In this document: positions 33,021 to 42,897 of the stretch, piece by piece
How positions within the stretch are numbered: position 1 is the first letter of the stretch
Layout: each line of letters starts with the position of its first letter
Translations under genes and position numbers: made by a program
Source of the DNA: Corynebacterium pseudokroppenstedtii
GTDB taxonomy: Bacteria; Actinomycetota; Actinomycetes; Mycobacteriales; Mycobacteriaceae
Assembly (NCBI RefSeq): GCF_019754945.1
Contig: NZ_JAEUWU010000003.1
Coordinates: 62,001-126,000, forward strand
Direction of reading: 5' to 3'
DNA length: 64,000 bases
Notes under the pieces: generated by a model
Database searches by the model: none
Told to the model about the DNA's origin: nothing
The model's input: only the letters and a program-made list of their open reading frames with translations

Positions 33021-33890
33021 ATGAGTCAGGATAATTCGTCCTATCGCGGCGGGATCGTCGTCGCGGGAACGCCATTAGGCAACATCGACGACGCGTCGCC
33101 ACGGCTGCGTCATGCCCTCGCCACCGCGGATGTTGTCGCAGCAGAAGACACCCGCCGAGCACACAACCTTGCCAATGCGTTGGGCATCGACATCTCCGGG
33201 CATCTTGTGTCGAATTTTGACCACAATGAATCCAGCCGCGTCGATGCCCTCATTAAAGAAGCCCAGCGTGGCAGAACTGTCCTCATCATTTCCGACGCCG
33301 GTATGCCCGTCATTTCCGACCCCGGGTTCCCCGTTGTGGAACGAGCCCACGACGAAGGCATTCACGTGGGCTGTGTTCCGGGCCCCTCAGCCGTGACCAC
33401 CGCGCTGGCGATGTCGGGTCTTCACGTCGGCACGTTCTGTTTTGATGGTTTCGTGCCGCGCAAGGCTGGGGCTCGTCGGGAGTGGTTATCGTCCTTAGCC
33501 ACAGAACGACGCGCCTGTGTGTTCTTCGAGTCACCTCACCGCATTGAAGGGACCTTGACCGCGGCGGTGGAGATTCTCGGTGGCGATCGTCGTGCTGCTG
33601 TGTGCCGTGAGCTCACCAAGCTCTATGAGGAGGTTCGTCGCGGGACGCTGGAGGACCTTGCCGCGTGGGCTGCGGAGGGGATCCGCGGTGAGATCACCGT
33701 CGTCCTGGAAGGTGCCCGTGACGCGACCGCTCATCCGCCCGTGGAGGAGCTCATCGATGATGTTGAAGCGTGTGTGCGGGTGGATGGTCTTCGTCTGAAG
33801 GACGCGTGCAAAGCCGTCGCTGACCAGTGGGGGATGCGGAAAAAGGATCTTTATGAGGCCGTCGTCGATGCCAGAAAGGCGAGTGGATAG
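33021..33890 (+). CDS. rsmI: 16S rRNA (cytidine(1402)-2'-O)-methyltransferase
   Basis: This 289-residue enzyme methylates the 2'-OH of C1402 in the decoding centre. GGIVVAGTPLGNIDDASPR near residue 10 is the tetrapyrrole-methylase-like SAM site, AAEDTRRAHNLANALG and SDAGMPVISDPGF follow, and FFESPHRIEGTL with AVCRELTKLYEEVRRG are RsmI signatures. The start at 33021 was chosen because GGGAAG lies ten nt upstream and because longer starts run through the pmt promoter. Confidence 0.95.
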   Translation: MSQDNSSYRGGIVVAGTPLGNIDDASPRLRHALATADVVAAEDTRRAHNLANALGIDISGHLVSNFDHNESSRVDALIKEAQRGRTVLIISDAGMPVISDPGFPVVERAHDEGIHVGCVPGPSAVTTALAMSGLHVGTFCFDGFVPRKAGARREWLSSLATERRACVFFESPHRIEGTLTAAVEILGGDRRAAVCRELTKLYEEVRRGTLEDLAAWAAEGIRGEITVVLEGARDATAHPPVEELIDDVEACVRVDGLRLKDACKAVADQWGMRKKDLYEAVVDARKASG

Positions 33891-33982
33891 GCACTGAATA
33901 GGCAGTGAATAGGCGGAGCTTAATAGTTGCTGAAAACTGAGTAGCAATTGAATAAAAAAGAGTCCTGTTACATAGTGGACGA

Positions 33983-35752
33983 ATGGACCATAAGAATATC
34001 GATCCTGAAGTCATTCTTGGTGACTATGATCCCGAAGTGCTGACGGGGGAAGGGCAGCTCGGCATGTCCGACGCTACCGACAACGCTCCCACCGACTGGA
34101 GAGTCGTAGGACCCGCGGCAGCGCTCGTGCTCGCCGTCATCTTGTGGGGACTTATCGCACCCAACGGGTTCGCGGAGTTTGCCTCTGACGCTCTGAGCTG
34201 GATCGTCAATAACCTTGGTTGGATGTTCGTCCTGTTCGGGACGGTCTTCGTCTTCTACATTTTGTCCATCGCGTTCTCGCGGTTCGGCTCCATCCGGTTG
34301 GGCCGCGATGATGAAGAACCCGAATTCTCGACGCCATCCTGGATTGCGATGATGTTCGCCGCCGGCATGGGAATCGGCCTGATGTTCTACGGAACGACAG
34401 AGCCGCTCACGTTCTTTCGCGAAGGTGTGCCCGGTTCCGAGCCTGAAGATCTGAACTCGGCATTTGCGTCGACGCTCTTCCACTGGACGCTGCACCCCTG
34501 GGCGATCTACGCCATCGTGGGACTAGCCATCGCCTACGGAACATTCCGCATGGGCCGCAAACAGCTCTTGTCCTCTGCGTTCATTCCGCTCATTGGCGCG
34601 AAGAGGGCCGAAGGCTGGATGGGTAAAACTATCGACGTCCTGGCCATCTTTGCCACCGTGTTTGGTACCGCCGCATCGCTGGGGCTGGGTGCGCTGCAGA
34701 TCGGCTCAGGTATGGACGAAACCGGCATCATCCACAACCCGGGAACGCCGGTCTTGGTTGGTGTCGTGGTCATCCTGTCCCTGTTCTTCCTGGCATCCGC
34801 TGTGTCGGGCGTCGGCAAGGGAATTCAGTACATCTCGAACGCGAACATGGTCATGGCCGCCGTTCTGGGGATCTTCGTGCTGATCGTGGGCCCGACCGTC
34901 GTCATTCTGAACATGATCCCGACGGCATTTGGCAGCTACGTTCAGCAATTCTTCGAGATGGCTGCCCGTACTGCCGACACCGATAACGGTACGGCAGGTA
35001 AATGGCTGGGCACCTGGACGATCTTCTACTGGGCCTGGTGGGTCTCCTGGTCACCCTTCGTCGGAATGTTCATTGCCCGCATTTCCCGCGGACGCACCAT
35101 CCGCGAGTTCGTGTGCGTGGTGCTGCTGGTTCCGTCCGCAATTACGGTGGTGTGGTTCTCGATCTTCGGTGGGACGGCTGTTCACCTGGAGGAAACTGGG
35201 CGCTCCATTTGGGGCGACGGTGACTCCACCCACCAGCTGTTCTCGCTGCTCAAGTCCATGCCTGGGGCTCAGGTCTTCTCCATCTTGGCGATGATTCTGC
35301 TGGCTACCTTCTTCATTACCTCTGCCGATTCAGCGTCGACGGTGATGGGCTCGATGTCCCAGAATGGCCGTATCGTTGCCGACGTTCGCGTCACATGCTT
35401 GTGGGGTGTGCTCACCGCGGCAATCGGTATTGTGCTGCTGGTCTCCGGCGGATCGGACGCGTTGAACAACCTGCAGTCGGTCACGATTATCGCGGCGTCG
35501 CCCTTCCTCCTGATCATCATCGCGCTGATGTTCGCGCTGGTGAAAGGGTTTAGGGAAGACCCGGTGTACTTGGATCACCGTGAGCATCGACGCTTCGCGT
35601 TGAAGCTTGCTCGTGAGCGACGAGTGGAGGCGGCTCATGCTGCGCGCCAACGTCGTCGCGCTGACAAGATCCGCGGAAAGGACCGGCGGTCTGAACAGGC
35701 TACTGGCGATTCGTCGGCCGGGCCGTCGACGGCGATGACGAGAGCTGACTAG
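33983..35752 (+). CDS. BCCT family osmolyte transporter
   Basis: This 589-residue protein has twelve membrane segments. [14 protein letters not shown] near residue 135 is the glycine-rich/Trp-box region, [20 protein letters not shown] near 355-375 is the BCCT signature, and [15 protein letters not shown] near 450 is the second conserved site. A charged N-terminus of about 45 residues and an Arg-rich C-terminal tail of about 60 are present; in BetP such a tail senses K+ and osmotic stress. Sodium-coupled uptake of betaine, ectoine or carnitine is likely; the substrate cannot be set from sequence. Confidence 0.92.
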   Translation: MDHKNIDPEVILGDYDPEVLTGEGQLGMSDATDNAPTDWRVVGPAAALVLAVILWGLIAPNGFAEFASDALSWIVNNLGWMFVLFGTVFVFYILSIAFSRFGSIRLGRDDEEPEFSTPSWIAMMFAAGMGIGLMFYGTTEPLTFFREGVPGSEPEDLNSAFASTLFHWTLHPWAIYAIVGLAIAYGTFRMGRKQLLSSAFIPLIGAKRAEGWMGKTIDVLAIFATVFGTAASLGLGALQIGSGMDETGIIHNPGTPVLVGVVVILSLFFLASAVSGVGKGIQYISNANMVMAAVLGIFVLIVGPTVVILNMIPTAFGSYVQQFFEMAARTADTDNGTAGKWLGTWTIFYWAWWVSWSPFVGMFIARISRGRTIREFVCVVLLVPSAITVVWFSIFGGTAVHLEETGRSIWGDGDSTHQLFSLLKSMPGAQVFSILAMILLATFFITSADSASTVMGSMSQNGRIVADVRVTCLWGVLTAAIGIVLLVSGGSDALNNLQSVTIIAASPFLLIIIALMFALVKGFREDPVYLDHREHRRFALKLARERRVEAAHAARQRRRADKIRGKDRRSEQATGDSSAGPSTAMTRAD

Positions 35753-35813
35753 CAGCTGACTAGCTGAACCGTGGTGACGGCCGACGAGTAGCCGTCGTCA
35801 ATCAAGGAACACG

Positions 35814-35867
35814 AAAAGACATCACGCCTGGTGAGGAATTTGAGGCCTCACGGGCGTGATGTCTTTT
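35814..35867. terminator. Bidirectional terminator inside the 3' end of the NsrR-type gene
   Basis: AAAAGACATCACGCC (35814-35828) pairs perfectly with GGCGTGATGTCTTTT (35853-35867). T-runs flank both directions. The right half lies within the coding sequence of the regulator, whose stop is at 35822, so stem and codons share bases. Confidence 0.85.
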
Positions 35868-36241
35868 ATTGTCACTGCATCTAATGACGCGAAAAACGCC
35901 TCTTGTGCCTGGGCGAGTTCGTGCTGCAGCCGGCAGTTGATGTTAAAAGGGCAGGGGTGGGGGTGCTCGCAGTCGATCACTGGGCTGGGCCCCTCGAGGA
36001 AACGGACGATGGCCCCGACGGAATAATTCTCGGCGCCGTCGACCAAAGTGATTCCCCCGCCGCGGCCGCGAGTGGCGTCGATAATGCCGAATTCCGTCAG
36101 CCGCGATATGACCTTCGAAACATGGGTTCGCGGAGCGTTAATCGCTTCGGCGACCTCGCGGGCTGTTGTCCGCGCATTCCCTGACCGCGCCATATGCATG
36201 ACGGCGCGTAAACCGAGATCAGAGAACTTCGTAAGATTCAC
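35822..36241 (-). CDS. nsrR: NsrR-type Rrf2 family transcriptional regulator
   Basis: This 139-residue regulator has an N-terminal winged helix (MNLTKFSDLGLRAVMHMA, VSKVISRLTEFGIIDATRG) and the cluster-binding cysteines Cys91, Cys97 and Cys103 in DCEHPHPCPFNINC. Asp8, the fourth ligand known from Streptomyces NsrR, is also present. It should carry a [4Fe-4S] cluster and derepress its targets on nitric oxide. No flavohaemoglobin gene lies in the window. The GTG start is six nt after TACGCT, so leaderless. Confidence 0.85.
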   Translation of the reverse strand: MNLTKFSDLGLRAVMHMARSGNARTTAREVAEAINAPRTHVSKVISRLTEFGIIDATRGRGGGITLVDGAENYSVGAIVRFLEGPSPVIDCEHPHPCPFNINCRLQHELAQAQEAFFASLDAVTIKDITPVRPQIPHQA

Positions 36242-36247
36242 AGTCTC

Positions 36248-36253
36248 AGCGTA
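36248..36253 (-). promoter_or_regulatory. -10 element of the NsrR-type gene
   Basis: TACGCT, six nt before the GTG at 36241. Confidence 0.5.
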
Positions 36254-36373
36254 GCGCCACGGGCCAGGGCCAAAAAATGCGGGAACCGGCCCGACGATTC
36301 ACGCGTGGTTCGTGTGATTTGGTGTGTGAATGACCGCGTGGTTTCTGTGATCAACGCGGGATTGACTACGCCG

Positions 36374-37732
36374 CTACCAGCGTAAAGTCGACGTTTTGGC
36401 CATGATTTCGGCCCATTCAGCGTCGGGAGTGGAGTCAATGGTGATCCCGCCGCCGGTGCCCAAAATCAGCTCGCCATTCACCCATTCCGCGGTGCGGATG
36501 GCCACATTTGCCACGAGATCTCCCCAGTTCAACCCCACCGTTCCGCAATGAATACCGCGCGGTACCGGCTCCCACTCGGCCAGATATTCCCGCGCCCGTA
36601 ACTTCGGCGTGCCCGTCACCGACGCGGGCGGAAAACACGCATCAATAATGCGGGAATCCCGCGCCGGCGACACATCATCCACTTGTCCAGACACCGTCGA
36701 CACGAGGTGCCACACCCCCGGTGCCGGCACGACCTCCAGCAACGAGGGCACGGTCACGTCCCTGCACACGCGGCTGAGGTCATTGCGGACGAGATCAACA
36801 ATCATGATGTTCTCCGCAACATCCTTCCTACTCCGCGCTAGTTCCCCGGGATCGCGGTCAAGGGGAATCGTTCCTTTAATTGGCGACGACCACACCGTGG
36901 AGCCCCGGCGCTCCAGAAACAGTTCGGGGCTCAGCGAGGCAATGGCGCGGTCATGCGTTGCGAGGTACATGGCGTACTGGGGGCGGGTGCGGTGGACGGT
37001 CGAGAGCCACCATCGGGCGGCGTCGGCACGCGACGTCATTGGTGTCCGAAACTGGGCGGAGATGCATGCTTGGTAGACCTCCCCGGCGCGAATAGCATCC
37101 AGACAGTTCATAACACCATGTCGGTGAGCATCTCGGTCGCCAGAGCTCCAGTGCGTTGCCGGAGAACATTGTGGAATCGAGTGAAAGTGGCGACGTTGAT
37201 TCGCAGTAACGAGAACATCTGTGGCCCATTCGGGATCACCGTTGGTGAACCATTCCCCATTGTGGCGCCAGATCACGTGGTGGGTGGTGACGCCTGCTGC
37301 ATACACTGTGGGGTCGGGATACGAGATGAAACCAAACCGAACGCCGTTGTGGGGATAAGCCGGTGTTGTCGACCCATCGTCGTTGCCAGAGGTGCTGGCA
37401 GAAGCGTTGCCCGGAGAGCGGAAAAGTGCAGGTGGGGGCTTTAATGCGTCCTCAGGGTCGCAGTACGTGCATAAAGCATCCGGTGCGATGACGGCGTCGA
37501 GCCCACCCCAGGCTCCGATAGCCATCGCGGGGAGATGGCCGTCGGTAAGAAGTGACATACCTACATCGACAGGGGCCAGCGAGCTGTAACCAAGGCGTGT
37601 CATGGAAGCAGAATCATCATGAGATGCGTCGGATACGTTTGATAGGCCGGGGAGCATAAAAATCACTGTAGCTGCCGGCGCCTGCGTCAGACGGAACTGC
37701 CGGTGGGGATGTCGACGGATCACGACGAGCAC
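36374..37732 (-). CDS. pabB: Aminodeoxychorismate synthase component I
   Basis: This 452-residue chorismate-binding enzyme makes 4-amino-4-deoxychorismate for folate. The catalytic Lys of SPIKGTIPLDRDPGEL marks PabB rather than anthranilate synthase, which has Ala there. IMIVDLVRNDLSRVC, ASVTGTPKLRAREYLAEWEP and the final GGGITIDSTPDAEWAEI are family motifs. The first 120 residues are poorly conserved and the exact start (GTG at 37732) is uncertain; the methionine at residue 26 is an alternative. The glutaminase partner PabA is not in the window. Confidence 0.88.
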   Translation of the reverse strand: MLVVIRRHPHRQFRLTQAPAATVIFMLPGLSNVSDASHDDSASMTRLGYSSLAPVDVGMSLLTDGHLPAMAIGAWGGLDAVIAPDALCTYCDPEDALKPPPALFRSPGNASASTSGNDDGSTTPAYPHNGVRFGFISYPDPTVYAAGVTTHHVIWRHNGEWFTNGDPEWATDVLVTANQRRHFHSIPQCSPATHWSSGDRDAHRHGVMNCLDAIRAGEVYQACISAQFRTPMTSRADAARWWLSTVHRTRPQYAMYLATHDRAIASLSPELFLERRGSTVWSSPIKGTIPLDRDPGELARSRKDVAENIMIVDLVRNDLSRVCRDVTVPSLLEVVPAPGVWHLVSTVSGQVDDVSPARDSRIIDACFPPASVTGTPKLRAREYLAEWEPVPRGIHCGTVGLNWGDLVANVAIRTAEWVNGELILGTGGGITIDSTPDAEWAEIMAKTSTLRW

Positions 37733-37785
37733 TAAGGACGGGCACTAAGACTGCCCTTCATGTCGGTAAAATTTGCAGCGCGTTG

Positions 37786-37791
37786 TAGCCT
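37786..37791 (+). promoter_or_regulatory. -10 element of metG
   Basis: TAGCCT, seven nt before the ATG at 37799. Confidence 0.5.
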
Positions 37792-37798
37792 AGACGGT

Positions 37799-39637
37799 AT
37801 GTCTGCACCCATACTTACGTCTGTCGCCTGGCCCTATGCTAATGGGCCCCGCCACATCGGACACGTCGCCGGTTTCGGTGTTCCCTCCGACGTTTTCGCC
37901 CGTTACCAGCGAATGCGCGGGCGTGACGTACTCATGGTCTCCGGCACTGACGAACACGGAACTCCGCTGTTGGTTCAGGCGGAAAAAGAAGGCGTCAGCG
38001 TGCAGCAGCTTGCCGATACCTATAACAAGCAAATTGTTGAAGACCTGGCCGGACTAGGTCTTTCTTATGACCTCTTTACCAGAACAACGACGCGCAATCA
38101 CTACGCCATTGTTCAAGAGCTCTTCATGACGCTGTACTCCAACGGCTACATGGTGAAGCAAACGACTCTGGGTGCTATTAGCCCGTCGACAGGGCGCACT
38201 CTTCCCGACCGCTACATCGAAGGCACCTGCCCAATTTGCGGTGCCTCCGGAGCTCGTGGCGACCAATGCGATAATTGTGGCAACCAGTTGGATCCTGCCG
38301 ACCTGATCGATCCGGTGTCGAAGATCAACGGTGAAAAACCACGGTTCGTTGAAACCGAGCACTTTTTGCTTGACTTGCCCGCACTCGCGGATTCGTTAGG
38401 GGAGTGGCTCGAATCCCGCAAGGATTGGCGGCCAAACGTCCTCAAGTTCTCTTTGAACATTTTGAAGGACATCAAACCCCGCGCTATGACCCGCGACATT
38501 GACTGGGGAGTGCCCGTTCCCCTCGAAGGATGGGCTGATAATAAATTCAAGAAACTCTATGTGTGGTTCGACGCCGTCGTCGGGTATTTGTCTGCCTCCA
38601 TCGAGTGGGCCCATCGTATCGGTGAGCCCGACGCGTGGAAAAAATGGTGGACCAACCCTGAGGCTAAGTCCTACTACTTCATGGGCAAGGACAATATCAC
38701 CTTCCACTCCCAAATTTGGCCTGCTGAAATGCTGGGATACCGTGGCCTGGGATTACGCGGGGGCACCGAAGGCAAGTTGGGTGACCTCCAATTGCCGACA
38801 GAAGTCGTCTCGTCCGAATACCTCACCATGTCGGGATCGAAGTTCTCGTCGTCCAAAGGCGTGGTGATCTACGTGCAAGATTTCCTCCGCGAATTTGGCC
38901 CCGACCCGTTGCGATACTTCATTGCCGTCGCCGGTCCAGAAAACAACGATACGGACTTCACTTGGGATGAATTCGTCCGCCGTAACAATAACGAGTTAGC
39001 CAATTCGTGGGGTAACTTGATCAACCGCACGGTGTCTATGGCGGCGAAGAATTTCGGTGAAGTTCCCGATATTTCCGGGCTTGACCGCACTGATGACGAT
39101 AAGGCCCTTCTCGACCTCACGGAGAAAACCTTCGACATCGTTGCGGAGAATATAGAGCATTCTCGTTTCCGCGCCGGGATCAACGCGGCTATGCATCTGG
39201 TCGGTGAGGCTAATGCCTACATTGCTGCCCAGGAGCCGTGGAAATTAGCTAAGGATGAGGACCAGCGGGACCGCCTGGCCGTCGTGCTGCACACTGCGCT
39301 GCAGGTCGTGTCCGATTGCAATGTGCTGCTCACGCCCTACTTGCCACATGCTGCCCAGAAGGTTCATGAAACCCTGGGCCGCACCGGCGAATGGGCAGCC
39401 ATGCCACGAATCGACGAAGTGACGGATGACACCCCGGTTGAGCTCATGGGAGTTGGCCTTCCTGAGGAAGGGCGAACCTACCATGTGATCACCGGTGAGT
39501 ATTCCCACCAGCAGGCAGCATGGAAGCGCATCCCCATCGAAGCCGGCACGACGCTGAGGAAGCCAAAGCCGATCTTCGCGAAACTGGACCCCGAGTTGGC
39601 GGAAACCGGCCCAGAGTGGGCGCCTGTCGTCCATTAA
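37799..39637 (+). CDS. metG: Methionyl-tRNA synthetase
   Basis: This 612-residue class I enzyme has its HIGH motif in [16 protein letters not shown] at about residue 12-27, the zinc knuckle [17 protein letters not shown] near 146-162, and the KMSKS-type loop [15 protein letters not shown] near 345. It lacks the C-terminal tRNA-binding dimerisation domain of longer forms. The start follows from the leaderless -10; the ORF extends 13 codons further upstream, but those would lie before the promoter. Confidence 0.96.
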   Translation: MSAPILTSVAWPYANGPRHIGHVAGFGVPSDVFARYQRMRGRDVLMVSGTDEHGTPLLVQAEKEGVSVQQLADTYNKQIVEDLAGLGLSYDLFTRTTTRNHYAIVQELFMTLYSNGYMVKQTTLGAISPSTGRTLPDRYIEGTCPICGASGARGDQCDNCGNQLDPADLIDPVSKINGEKPRFVETEHFLLDLPALADSLGEWLESRKDWRPNVLKFSLNILKDIKPRAMTRDIDWGVPVPLEGWADNKFKKLYVWFDAVVGYLSASIEWAHRIGEPDAWKKWWTNPEAKSYYFMGKDNITFHSQIWPAEMLGYRGLGLRGGTEGKLGDLQLPTEVVSSEYLTMSGSKFSSSKGVVIYVQDFLREFGPDPLRYFIAVAGPENNDTDFTWDEFVRRNNNELANSWGNLINRTVSMAAKNFGEVPDISGLDRTDDDKALLDLTEKTFDIVAENIEHSRFRAGINAAMHLVGEANAYIAAQEPWKLAKDEDQRDRLAVVLHTALQVVSDCNVLLTPYLPHAAQKVHETLGRTGEWAAMPRIDEVTDDTPVELMGVGLPEEGRTYHVITGEYSHQQAAWKRIPIEAGTTLRKPKPIFAKLDPELAETGPEWAPVVH

Positions 39638-39696
39638 GCCGGGATTCCCTTCCTGTAGCCGGGGATTCTCTCCCTGCTGGACGCGCCGTCATCACC

Positions 39697-39702
39697 TATG
39701 GT
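39697..39702 (+). promoter_or_regulatory. -10 element of the quinone oxidoreductase gene
   Basis: TATGGT, seven nt before the ATG at 39710; the sequence GGTGGGG between them could also help ribosome binding. Confidence 0.45.
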
Positions 39703-39709
39703 GGGGTTC

Positions 39710-40732
39710 ATGAGCTCTTCTCAGACAGTAACTATCCCTAACACCATGCACGCGATTCGGGTGTCTCACACGGGAGGCGCGGGCGCATTGGAATATAAAG
39801 ACGACGTCCCCGTTCCTCAGCCCGCCCCCGGCGAGGTTCTGGTGAAGATTGATGCAGCCGGTGTCAACTACATTGACACCTATTTTCGGGAGGGAATTTA
39901 TCCCGCAGACTTGCCCTACACACCAGGTGTCGAGGGTGTTGGGCGCATCGTCGCAAAGGGGGAGGATAACGGCGACGCTTCCTCCTCGGGTGAATTATCC
40001 GTGGGAGATCGCGTTGCTTTCTACAACACGAACTGCTCGTATGCGGAGTACGCGGCGGTTCCCGCGTCGGCAGCAGTGGCTATTGAGGACACTATCAATG
40101 ATCCGACGGCCGCGTCGTTAATGACACAGGGGATTACTGCTCATTACCTGTCTGACGGATGCTATTCGCTGGGTGAGGGCGACACATGCGTCATTACAGC
40201 GGGTTCCGGGGGCGTCGGTTTGCTGCTCACCCAGATGGCTAAAGCGCGGGGAGCCACTGTCATCAGCATCACCTCTACCGAGGAAAAAGCGCAGCTCTCC
40301 CGGGATAATGGCGCCGACTACACCATTAATTATGACGACTACTCGCCGGAGAAAATCCGTGAGTTGACGGATGGACGCGGTGCGGATGTCGTGTATGACG
40401 GCGTAGGGAAGACGACATTTGATACATCAATTCATTCGCTACGGCCGACGGGCACGATGGTTTTGTTTGGTGCGGCCTCGGGGCCAGTACCGCCGATCGA
40501 CCCTCAGCTGTTGAATGAGGCGGGTTCGGTTTTCCTGACCCGGCCGAGCATTAAGGATTGGACCTCGCGCCCGGGTGAACTGCAATCGCGAGTTCAAGCG
40601 GTTGTTGGAATGGTGGCCAATGGGTCAGTGACGTTCCGAATTGGAGGGACGTTCCCGCTCTCTGAGGCACGCAAGGCTCATGAGCAGCTGCAGGCGCGGA
40701 AGACAACGGGATCGTTGGTGCTTATTCCTTAG
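39710..40732 (+). CDS. NADPH:quinone oxidoreductase, zinc-free MDR family
   Basis: This 340-residue protein resembles QorA/zeta-crystallin. VKIDAAGVNYIDTYFREGIY near residue 45 is the quinone reductase signature, and ITAGSGGVGLLLTQMAKARG near 160 is the NADPH-binding loop. YDGVGKTTFDTSIHSLRPTG near 230 matches as well. The structural and catalytic zinc cysteines of alcohol dehydrogenases are absent. Reduction of quinones by one or two electrons is the family role; the physiological substrate is unknown. Confidence 0.92.
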   Translation: MSSSQTVTIPNTMHAIRVSHTGGAGALEYKDDVPVPQPAPGEVLVKIDAAGVNYIDTYFREGIYPADLPYTPGVEGVGRIVAKGEDNGDASSSGELSVGDRVAFYNTNCSYAEYAAVPASAAVAIEDTINDPTAASLMTQGITAHYLSDGCYSLGEGDTCVITAGSGGVGLLLTQMAKARGATVISITSTEEKAQLSRDNGADYTINYDDYSPEKIRELTDGRGADVVYDGVGKTTFDTSIHSLRPTGTMVLFGAASGPVPPIDPQLLNEAGSVFLTRPSIKDWTSRPGELQSRVQAVVGMVANGSVTFRIGGTFPLSEARKAHEQLQARKTTGSLVLIP

Positions 40733-40756
40733 ATCAGCGTCGTCGATCAGGCCGAG

Positions 40757-41356
40757 TCACCCCCGCGTCAGCACGGCAACAAGGAAGGTGCTGTTCTCGT
40801 CGAAGGGATCAGCATTCCACGATGAAAACATATGTTGTGGTGCTAGGCCGGCGGACTGGGCGTCGGCAAGGAATTGTGGGGCAGTGTATCCCCGGTCGAG
40901 GGCGAAGCCAAGGATCATGCGGCCGTTGTTGGTAAGTCGGCTCGATAGGTTTGCGACTGCTGTTGCACGGTGGTCAGGGGCGATGAATGGGAACACGTTC
41001 CCGGCAGAATAAATAATGTCGAATGGCCCCTCGGGAAAATCCTGGGGGTCGGGTGAGTCGTCGCCTAAATCTGCAACATGCCACTCGCCGTCGGGCAGGC
41101 GGTTCTGTGCCACCGACACCAAGTAGGGGTCGACATCCACGCCCGTGACGGAGTGCCCTTTCTTGAGCAGGTATGCTCCTACTCTTCCAGTGCCCGCGCC
41201 GGCGTCGAGCATCCGTGAGCCGCGCTGGGCCAACGCGTCAATGAGGCGTGCCTCACCGTCGATATCCCTCCCTTGAGCAACGAAAACATCCCACCGCTTC
41301 GCATAGCGATGGGAGTGGTCAGGGTTGGCAGCAAGAATGTCATTCCACGTAGGCAT
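40757..41356 (-). CDS. Class I SAM-dependent methyltransferase
   Basis: The 199-residue protein has MLDAGAGTGRVGAYLLKKGH near residue 53 (SAM motif I), TGVDVDPYLV (motif II acid) and FDIIYSAGNVFPF (motif III/IV). Such small methyltransferases cannot be assigned a substrate from sequence. TATTCT lies seven nt upstream of the ATG at 41356; a start 19 codons earlier would precede it. It is convergent with the quinone reductase gene. Confidence 0.85.
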   Translation of the reverse strand: MPTWNDILAANPDHSHRYAKRWDVFVAQGRDIDGEARLIDALAQRGSRMLDAGAGTGRVGAYLLKKGHSVTGVDVDPYLVSVAQNRLPDGEWHVADLGDDSPDPQDFPEGPFDIIYSAGNVFPFIAPDHRATAVANLSSRLTNNGRMILGFALDRGYTAPQFLADAQSAGLAPQHMFSSWNADPFDENSTFLVAVLTRG

Positions 41357-41363
41357 GACACTC

Positions 41364-41369
41364 AGAATA
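41364..41369 (-). promoter_or_regulatory. -10 element of the methyltransferase gene
   Basis: TATTCT, seven nt before the ATG at 41356. It lies just before the stop of the upstream pepC copy, so the promoter sits in a 23-bp gap. Confidence 0.45.
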
Positions 41370-41379
41370 GCCTTGGCAA

Positions 41380-42840
41380 TTATCCGCGAGCTAGTGCGCC
41401 CATAGGATCCCACGCAGGGAGGACATGGGGTTCCTTGCTCAATGCATCCTGGTATTCCTTGGGCAGACGCGCTTTCGGCACCGCGATTTCGTACACGTTC
41501 TCGGAGAACCAGGAATCATCCATCGTCCAGAAGCCCTTGTCGGCCTTATCCGGGCCCCACGAATTTTCGACGCGCCACCTGCGGGGGTGAACGGTCTCCG
41601 GCAGATCGTCGGACGAAGTGACAGAGGTCGGGTCGAAGTCGTCGTTGGAATCGTCGACAAGGTCAACCCCGGTGAACACCATGGCGTGGGTCATCATGGA
41701 ATCGCCAGACAACAGCCGGTCTTCCTTGGACATCGAGAGATCCACACCGTAGAGGTCGTCGTAATCATAAAGATCGAGCGACCAATACCCCTGGTCAGCG
41801 TTCGATTGTGCCAGCGTGTCGCACCCAAACCACACAGGGTTGCCATCAACCAGCGCACCCACAGCAGCTTTCTTCAGCACCTCGATAGGCGCATTGAGGT
41901 AGGTGACCGGCTTCGCGCCGACAACATTGCCCAGGTATTCGACGGTAAATGTGTCACCGTACGGGCTAGTTGAGCGCGGATCGTTGACGACACAAACATA
42001 ATCGTCGAGATCGTCGGGGAGGTAGGTCGCGGCGAACTCCTGTGGCGTCATCGTGCCCTTCCGCACGAACTCGTTGTCCTTCGTGCGGTATTGCCACACA
42101 AATTTCTCGGGCGGCACACCGAGGTGGATGGTGAGAATGCGGTAAATGCTGGTCATGGTCTCCTCATGAATGGCCTTGACCGCGTCGCTATCGGTGTTGT
42201 GCTCGTTGTCCTCTGCGACGGCATTGCGGATGTGCGTCGCCCCAGCGCGCAGAACCGACGCCAAGTCGCGGTTCATATGCCGCGTATTAGAACTCGATTG
42301 CGTTTCCGGCATTGCATATTGCGGAACAACACCATATTTGTTGATCAAAGCGACAAACATATTCCATTGGCCCCCGTCGTCAATGGGTGCCTGCAAAAGA
42401 TGCTGAATAGTCCGATCCTCGATAGGGCGATCGGCTAATTCGCGCATGGCGGTGAGGAAATAATTGGCTTTCTCTAGCTTGTCATAAAAAGAAACATAGT
42501 TTTGAGAAAGCTCGAAGTCTTTAATCCCAGTTTCTGACATGACGTTGCCACGCATGGAATTAAGTCCCGAGAAAATCCAGCACCGGCCAGATTTCTTTTG
42601 ATTAGCGACGGCCCACGTATCCGTTTTATGCGACACGGAATGGTCGAGGGATATGACGCGCTGGCGGTTCAGAGCGACTTTATCGACGTCGATTGTGGTG
42701 ACCGCGTTCATCGCGATCTGGGCTGACGAGTCGGCGATCACTGCCTCAGAGAGACTTGCGACGGCTTGAGGTGCCAGAACGCCGGTGTTGCGCGAGGAAT
42801 ACTGCGGTGCCGGGGTGGTGTGGTTGTCAGAGGAAGTCAT
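41380..42840 (-). CDS. pepC: Aminopeptidase C / bleomycin hydrolase family, copy 1
   Basis: This 486-residue papain-like (C1B) peptidase forms hexameric cages in its family. The active site is visible: Gln81 and Cys87 in NQKKSGRCWIFSGLN, His in DSMMTHAMVFTGVDL, Asn in RRWRVENSWGPDKAD. The C-terminus ends PAWDPMGALARG; in bacterial PepC this tail enters the active cleft and restricts the enzyme to aminopeptidase action. It lies 57 nt downstream of copy 2, in the same direction, so they are probably co-transcribed. Cytoplasmic peptide degradation is the expected role. Confidence 0.93.
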   Translation of the reverse strand: MTSSDNHTTPAPQYSSRNTGVLAPQAVASLSEAVIADSSAQIAMNAVTTIDVDKVALNRQRVISLDHSVSHKTDTWAVANQKKSGRCWIFSGLNSMRGNVMSETGIKDFELSQNYVSFYDKLEKANYFLTAMRELADRPIEDRTIQHLLQAPIDDGGQWNMFVALINKYGVVPQYAMPETQSSSNTRHMNRDLASVLRAGATHIRNAVAEDNEHNTDSDAVKAIHEETMTSIYRILTIHLGVPPEKFVWQYRTKDNEFVRKGTMTPQEFAATYLPDDLDDYVCVVNDPRSTSPYGDTFTVEYLGNVVGAKPVTYLNAPIEVLKKAAVGALVDGNPVWFGCDTLAQSNADQGYWSLDLYDYDDLYGVDLSMSKEDRLLSGDSMMTHAMVFTGVDLVDDSNDDFDPTSVTSSDDLPETVHPRRWRVENSWGPDKADKGFWTMDDSWFSENVYEIAVPKARLPKEYQDALSKEPHVLPAWDPMGALARG

Positions 42841-42897
42841 AGGTGTCCTTGTCGTAGTTGGCGGTTGGTGCGGGAGTCCTGCGTGATGTGCAGTGGG

